Source: Pseudomonas putida (GTDB taxonomy: Bacteria > Pseudomonadota > Gammaproteobacteria > Pseudomonadales > Pseudomonadaceae). Taken from it: 64,000 nt of DNA. A program made the position numbers and the translations under genes. The stretch lies in assembly GCF_025905425.1 (NCBI RefSeq), contig NZ_CP109603.1, positions 1,400,001 to 1,464,000 of the forward strand, read 5' to 3'. The notes beneath the pieces were generated by a model. That model saw only the letters and a program-made list of their open reading frames with translations, searched no databases and was not told the origin of the DNA. Within the stretch, counting starts at the first letter, position 1. Each line of letters begins with the position of its first letter. Of the stretch, positions 60,907 to 64,000 are shown one piece after another.

Positions 60907-62142
60907 TTAGCAGCAGGTGGCGGGGCGGGCTTTCGAGCGGGTCGCCGGCAGCAGCGCCGTGGCCAGCCCCAGCAGCGGCAGGAACGAGATCGCCTGGTAG
61001 ACCCATTCGATGCCATGCAGGTCCGCCAGCTCTCCGAGCCCAGCGGCACCAATGCCGCTGATGCCGAACATCAGGCCGAACATCACCCCCGAGACCATGC
61101 CGACTCGACCTGGCACCGCTTCCTGGGCATACACCACCAGCGCTGCGAAAGCCGAGGACATCACCAGGCCGATGGCAACTGCCAGCACCGCTGTCCAGGC
61201 CAGGTTGGCGTACGGCAGGGCGAGGGCGAAGGGCGCAACGCCGAGGAACGAGACCCAGATCACCGCCTTGCGCCCGATGCGATCCCCGACCGGGCCACCG
61301 GCGAAGGTGCCCAGGGCCACGGCGGCGAGGAACACGAACAGGTAAAGCTGGCTTTGCTGCACGCTCAGGCCGAAATGCTCGATGAGGTAGAAGGTGAAGT
61401 AATTGGTGAACGAGGCGATATAGACGAACTTGGCGAACATCAGCAGCGCGATCACGCCCACCGCGCGCCACATGGCGCCGCGTGACAGCCCGGGTGCCTG
61501 TTGGCCGGCAAAGCGCTTGAGCTGGGTCTGGCCGTGGCGGATGCTCCAGCCGGTGACGCGCAGCAGCACACACACGGCCAGTGCGGCGGCCAGCATGAAC
61601 CAAGCAATGGCGGACTGGCCGTGTGGGATGACGATGGCCGCGGTCAGCAAGGGGCCGATGGCCGAGCCGGTGTTGCCACCGACCTGGAACGTCGACTGCG
61701 CCGTGCCGAAGCGTCCGCCGGATGCCATCCTGGCCACGCGGGAGGCTTCAGGGTGGAAGGTCGCTGAACCGACACCGACCACGGCAGCGGCCACCAGCAG
61801 CATTTGGTAGCTGTCCGCGAAGGCGAGCAGGCCGATGCCCACCAGGGTGACCAGCATGCCGGCAGGCAACAGGTAGGGTTGCGGGTGTTTGTCGGTGTAC
61901 AGGCCAACCCAGGGCTGCAGCAGCGAGGCGGTGACCTGGTAGACCAGGGCAATCCAGCCGATTTGCGCGAAGCTCAGTGAGAAGTCGCTCTTGAGCAACG
62001 GGTAGATCGACGGCAGCACGGCCTGGATCAGGTCGTTGAGCAAATGGGCGAAGGCAGCGGCGCCGACGATGCGGACGAGAAACCCTTGCGGCGGGTCGGC
62101 GGGCGCGGTGGAGGAGGCCAAGGTGGCGGCAGAAGTCGTCAT
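60907..62142 (-). CDS. MFS exporter, fosmidomycin-resistance (Fsr) type
   Basis: A 411-residue inner-membrane transporter with about 12 helices. It resembles Fsr: FAHLLNDLIQAVLPSIYPLLK in helix 1, ALVYQVTASLLQPWVGLYTDKHPQPY, GSATFHPEASRVARMASGGRFG and GGPVGDRIGRKAVIW. Fsr-type proteins export fosmidomycin and other compounds when overproduced; the natural substrate is unclear. The start MTTSAATLASS was preferred over an ATG ten codons upstream because it begins the normal cytoplasmic tail. It is followed by the AraC gene after 36 bp. Confidence 0.88.
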   Translation of the reverse strand: MTTSAATLASSTAPADPPQGFLVRIVGAAAFAHLLNDLIQAVLPSIYPLLKSDFSLSFAQIGWIALVYQVTASLLQPWVGLYTDKHPQPYLLPAGMLVTLVGIGLLAFADSYQMLLVAAAVVGVGSATFHPEASRVARMASGGRFGTAQSTFQVGGNTGSAIGPLLTAAIVIPHGQSAIAWFMLAAALAVCVLLRVTGWSIRHGQTQLKRFAGQQAPGLSRGAMWRAVGVIALLMFAKFVYIASFTNYFTFYLIEHFGLSVQQSQLYLFVFLAAVALGTFAGGPVGDRIGRKAVIWVSFLGVAPFALALPYANLAWTAVLAVAIGLVMSSAFAALVVYAQEAVPGRVGMVSGVMFGLMFGISGIGAAGLGELADLHGIEWVYQAISFLPLLGLATALLPATRSKARPATCC

Positions 62143-62413
62143 AAGCGAGGCTCTTTTGTCGAGTGATAGCAAGGCATTGCAGGCGGAGGATAGCCAGCGG
62201 TGCTTTTGTCTGTCTCACGTCGAACAGGCACTCACTAGCGCGTTTCGGACATCAAGGATCGCCGCGTCATTGACGGCCACGGCGGTTCCGACGGCCAACC
62301 GCGCAAACCGCCGCAGCACTGCTATGCCTAAACATGGCGCATTCACTCACCGCTGGCCGCGGTACCCCAGGGCGAGCGTAACGCACAGGTGCCGAGCAAC
62401 TGGGAGGTGCCAC

Positions 62414-62701
62414 ATGCTTTTCATCATTCACTGGACCATCGCCCCGGAAAACCGCAATGCGGTCATGGCCCGTTTCGCCAAGAACGGCGGCGCCGCGCCC
62501 GCCAGCCTGAAAGTACTGGGCCGCTGGTATGCCGTGGGGCAGTTGCAGGGGTTTGCCGTGGTTGAAGGCGACGACCTGAACCCCGTGCTGGAATGGACAT
62601 TGGATTGGACCGACCTGATGCAGATGCAGGTCTGTCCGGCGATGACCGACGAACAGATGGCGCCCTTGCTGCTGGCTGCAGTCAGCAAGATGACGCTCTG
62701 A
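62414..62701 (+). CDS. DUF3303-family small protein
   Basis: A 95-residue protein starting MLFIIHWTIAPENRNAVMAR. It is a dimeric ferredoxin-like (alpha/beta barrel) fold related to muconolactone-isomerase-like proteins by general pattern, with LGRWYAVGQLQGFAVVEGDD and LEWTLDWTDLMQMQVCPAM. The function is unknown. GGGAGGTG precedes the start. It stands alone; the 271-bp gap from the divergent MFS gene shows no other gene or clear hairpin. Confidence 0.85.
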   Translation: MLFIIHWTIAPENRNAVMARFAKNGGAAPASLKVLGRWYAVGQLQGFAVVEGDDLNPVLEWTLDWTDLMQMQVCPAMTDEQMAPLLLAAVSKMTL

Positions 62702-62710
62702 AACCCGCCC

Positions 62711-62947
62711 TCAGGATGGCTCGTGTCGCCTGCCTTCGCGGGCCATCCACTTCAGCAGCGTTGCGATGGGTACCCGGCGGTGTACTTCGTGGCGCTGTGC
62801 AGCATCGCCGTACCGTTCGCGATAACGGCTCACGATCAGGTGTCGGCCATCATCGGACACGCGTGCTTCAAGCTCGTGCAGCAACTGTTGCCGGGTGTCA
62901 TTCTGCAGGCGTCTGAACAGCACCACCGGGGCCTGGGTATCATTCAT
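62711..62947 (-). CDS. DUF3509-family small protein
   Basis: A 78-residue cytosolic protein of a Pseudomonas-restricted family: LLHELEARVSDDGRHLIV, then YRERYGDAAQRHEVHRRVPI. It is very basic and has no signal peptide. The start overlaps the last eight bases of mlaA, so it is translated from the mlaA message. Its function is unknown. Nine bases separate its stop from the convergent DUF3303 gene, with no terminator visible. Confidence 0.82.
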   Translation of the reverse strand: MNDTQAPVVLFRRLQNDTRQQLLHELEARVSDDGRHLIVSRYRERYGDAAQRHEVHRRVPIATLLKWMAREGRRHEPS

Positions 62948-63719
62948 CGTTTTGCACGCCTTGGCAGCTCGCCGGCCGTTTGCCAGGCGCGCCTGCCTTG
63001 CCCTCGGCGACCCGTTCGGCCCGCTGCTGGGCGGTGTAGTCGCGCACGGCCAGGTAGTAATCAGGCAGGATGCGCAAGGTGTCGGTCACCGGCAGCGCTT
63101 CGGCGCGGCCATCTACCACACCGCCTGCCATTGCCACATTGCCCAGGGTATCGATCGTATCGCTGTTGTCGCCGAACGGGTCGATCGCCAAGTCCAGCAC
63201 CTTGCCGGTCGCATCCCGCAGGTTGTGCGTGCCCAGTAACGGCAGCTCGACGATCGGGCCGTCGGCAATGTTCCACACGCCGAAGGTCTGGCCAAAGTCC
63301 GACGTGTGTCGGGCCAGCCCCATCTTCCCGGACACATCGATCAGGCCTGCCACGCCCAGGGTCGTGTTGAAGATGAAACGCGTGAGGCTGGTCATCGCCC
63401 GCTCGCCATTGCCTTGCAGCAGGTCATTGACCAGGACTTTGGGCTCGCCGAAGTTGGCCGCGAAGTTGTGCACGCCCTGCTGGGTGAAATCAGGCAATGC
63501 GCTGTAGCCACGGGCGACCGGTGCCAGCAGATAATCATCGACACTTCGGTTGAAGGCAAACACGGCGCGGTTGGCGGGTTCGACCGGGTCGCTGAGCTGA
63601 TAGGCCACAGGGCCACAGGCACTGGCAGGTGGCCGCTGGCTACAGCCTCCGGCTGCGAGCAGTGACAAGGCGAGTAGGGCGTTGCGGGCTGAAAACCAGG
63701 CATAGAGGCGGGTGGGCAT
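62940..63719 (-). CDS. mlaA: MlaA/VacJ outer-membrane lipoprotein
   Basis: A 259-residue lipoprotein of the Mla phospholipid-retrograde system. The signal peptide and lipobox LAAGGC put C26 at the mature N-terminus. The MlaA core follows: DPVEPANRAVFAFNRSVDD, NFAANFGEPKVLVNDLLQG, RFIFNTTLGVAGLIDVS, DFGQTFGVWNIADGPIVELPLLG and DPFGDNSDT. MlaA removes misplaced phospholipid from the outer leaflet and passes it to MlaC. AGGA lies eight bases before the ATG; upstream in-frame codons are not coding-like. The tail EGKAGAPGKRPASCQG is unusual. The rest of the Mla genes are elsewhere. Confidence 0.9.
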   Translation of the reverse strand: MPTRLYAWFSARNALLALSLLAAGGCSQRPPASACGPVAYQLSDPVEPANRAVFAFNRSVDDYLLAPVARGYSALPDFTQQGVHNFAANFGEPKVLVNDLLQGNGERAMTSLTRFIFNTTLGVAGLIDVSGKMGLARHTSDFGQTFGVWNIADGPIVELPLLGTHNLRDATGKVLDLAIDPFGDNSDTIDTLGNVAMAGGVVDGRAEALPVTDTLRILPDYYLAVRDYTAQQRAERVAEGKAGAPGKRPASCQGVQNDE

Positions 63720-63887
63720 GGGCACATTCCTGACAAGAACTGGCGCCGATGGTGTGGCCGGTTGATTGCCTGGGAATGTCTGGATTATTGCCCGGCTGAC
63801 ACTTTGTTTCCGGGTTGAAATATATGACGGCAGCCTTGGGATGGCCTTAAAGTAAGCCTTTACTCCCTCTGTTCGCGGTGCCCTGGT

Positions 63888-64000
63888 GTGAGCCATTTGC
63901 TGATTGTCGACGATGATGTCGAAGTACTCGACCTGCTGCAGAAGTTTCTCCGTCAACACGGTTATGAGGTCGATGTGGCCAGTGATGGCCAAGGCCTTTG
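63888..64000 (+). CDS. Response regulator, N-terminal part (cut by window edge)
   Basis: The 37 complete codons from GTG 63888 encode a receiver-domain start: SHLLIVDDDVEVLDLLQKFL then RQHGYEVDVASDGQGL. The acidic triad DDD at positions 8-10 is present; the phosphoacceptor lies beyond the edge. The pattern fits an OmpR-type regulator. The start could also be a nearby TTG; no strong ribosome-binding site is visible. It is divergent from mlaA with a 168-bp AT-moderate gap. Confidence 0.75.
   Translation, partial: MSHLLIVDDDVEVLDLLQKFLRQHGYEVDVASDGQGL

Noticed and set aside
62143..62413. A possible small gene between the MFS and DUF3303 genes
   Set aside because: Short frames such as one starting at ATG 62322 lack ribosome-binding sites and run in frame into the DUF3303 start; no coding signal is visible.

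Overview
The window reads as a chromosomal segment of a Pseudomonas of the P. putida group. This rests on the OprI lipoprotein, a methylcitrate operon of the acnD/prpF type next to acnB, a bacteriophytochrome, Csu-type pili, and many copies of the short palindromic REP element typical of that group, usually in head-to-head pairs between genes. No prophage, insertion sequence or CRISPR array was seen.

Region 1 (1-6.7 kb) looks accessory. It holds the end of a Tsx/OmpK-type outer-membrane channel, an AAHS-type MFS importer, then four overlapping genes for a PyrK-like electron-transfer subunit, a class 1B dihydroorotate dehydrogenase, an M20 N-carbamoyl-amino-acid hydrolase and a dihydroorotase, followed by an unknown 109-residue protein. 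The set matches the reductive orotate-degradation route (orotate to dihydroorotate to N-carbamoyl-aspartate to aspartate), with its own uptake proteins. A promoter-like module (WTGWCY, 16 bp, TAGACA) occurs three times, ahead of the importer and twice ahead of the enzyme genes.

Region 2 (6.8-24 kb) is mostly housekeeping: malic enzyme, an FtsX-like ABC exporter divergent from the esterase TesA, an L,D-transpeptidase, OprI, a small GNAT protein, DAHP synthase, ketopantoate reductase, a UspA protein, CysB, APS reductase and PabB. It ends with a little-studied three-gene operon: a secreted retropepsin-like protein, a 7-TM membrane protein with an inactive transglutaminase domain, and a RimK-like ATP-grasp ligase.

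Region 3 (24-36 kb) is the methylcitrate cycle: GntR regulator, prpB, prpC, acnD, prpF, prpD, with acnB convergent. REP pairs sit at three successive gene junctions and the regulator has two TGTCGACA sites at its start. The matching propionyl-CoA synthetase prpE lies separately at 42.3 kb, divergent from a LysR gene.

Region 4 (36-51 kb) carries a DUF1289 protein, QueD, a coupled PepSY-PepSY-response regulator-kinase operon, an HPP/CBS membrane protein behind a strong terminator-like hairpin, ZapE, tRNA-Gln(UUG), and a light-sensing operon (bacteriophytochrome, CheY-like regulator, hybrid kinase).

Region 5 (51-64 kb) has a seven-gene chaperone-usher (Csu/spore-coat-U) pilus operon, a cytosolic M14 carboxypeptidase, an orphan sulfonate-type binding protein, an AraC regulator with an Fsr-like MFS exporter, DUF3303 and DUF3509 proteins, MlaA, and the start of a response regulator cut by the window edge.
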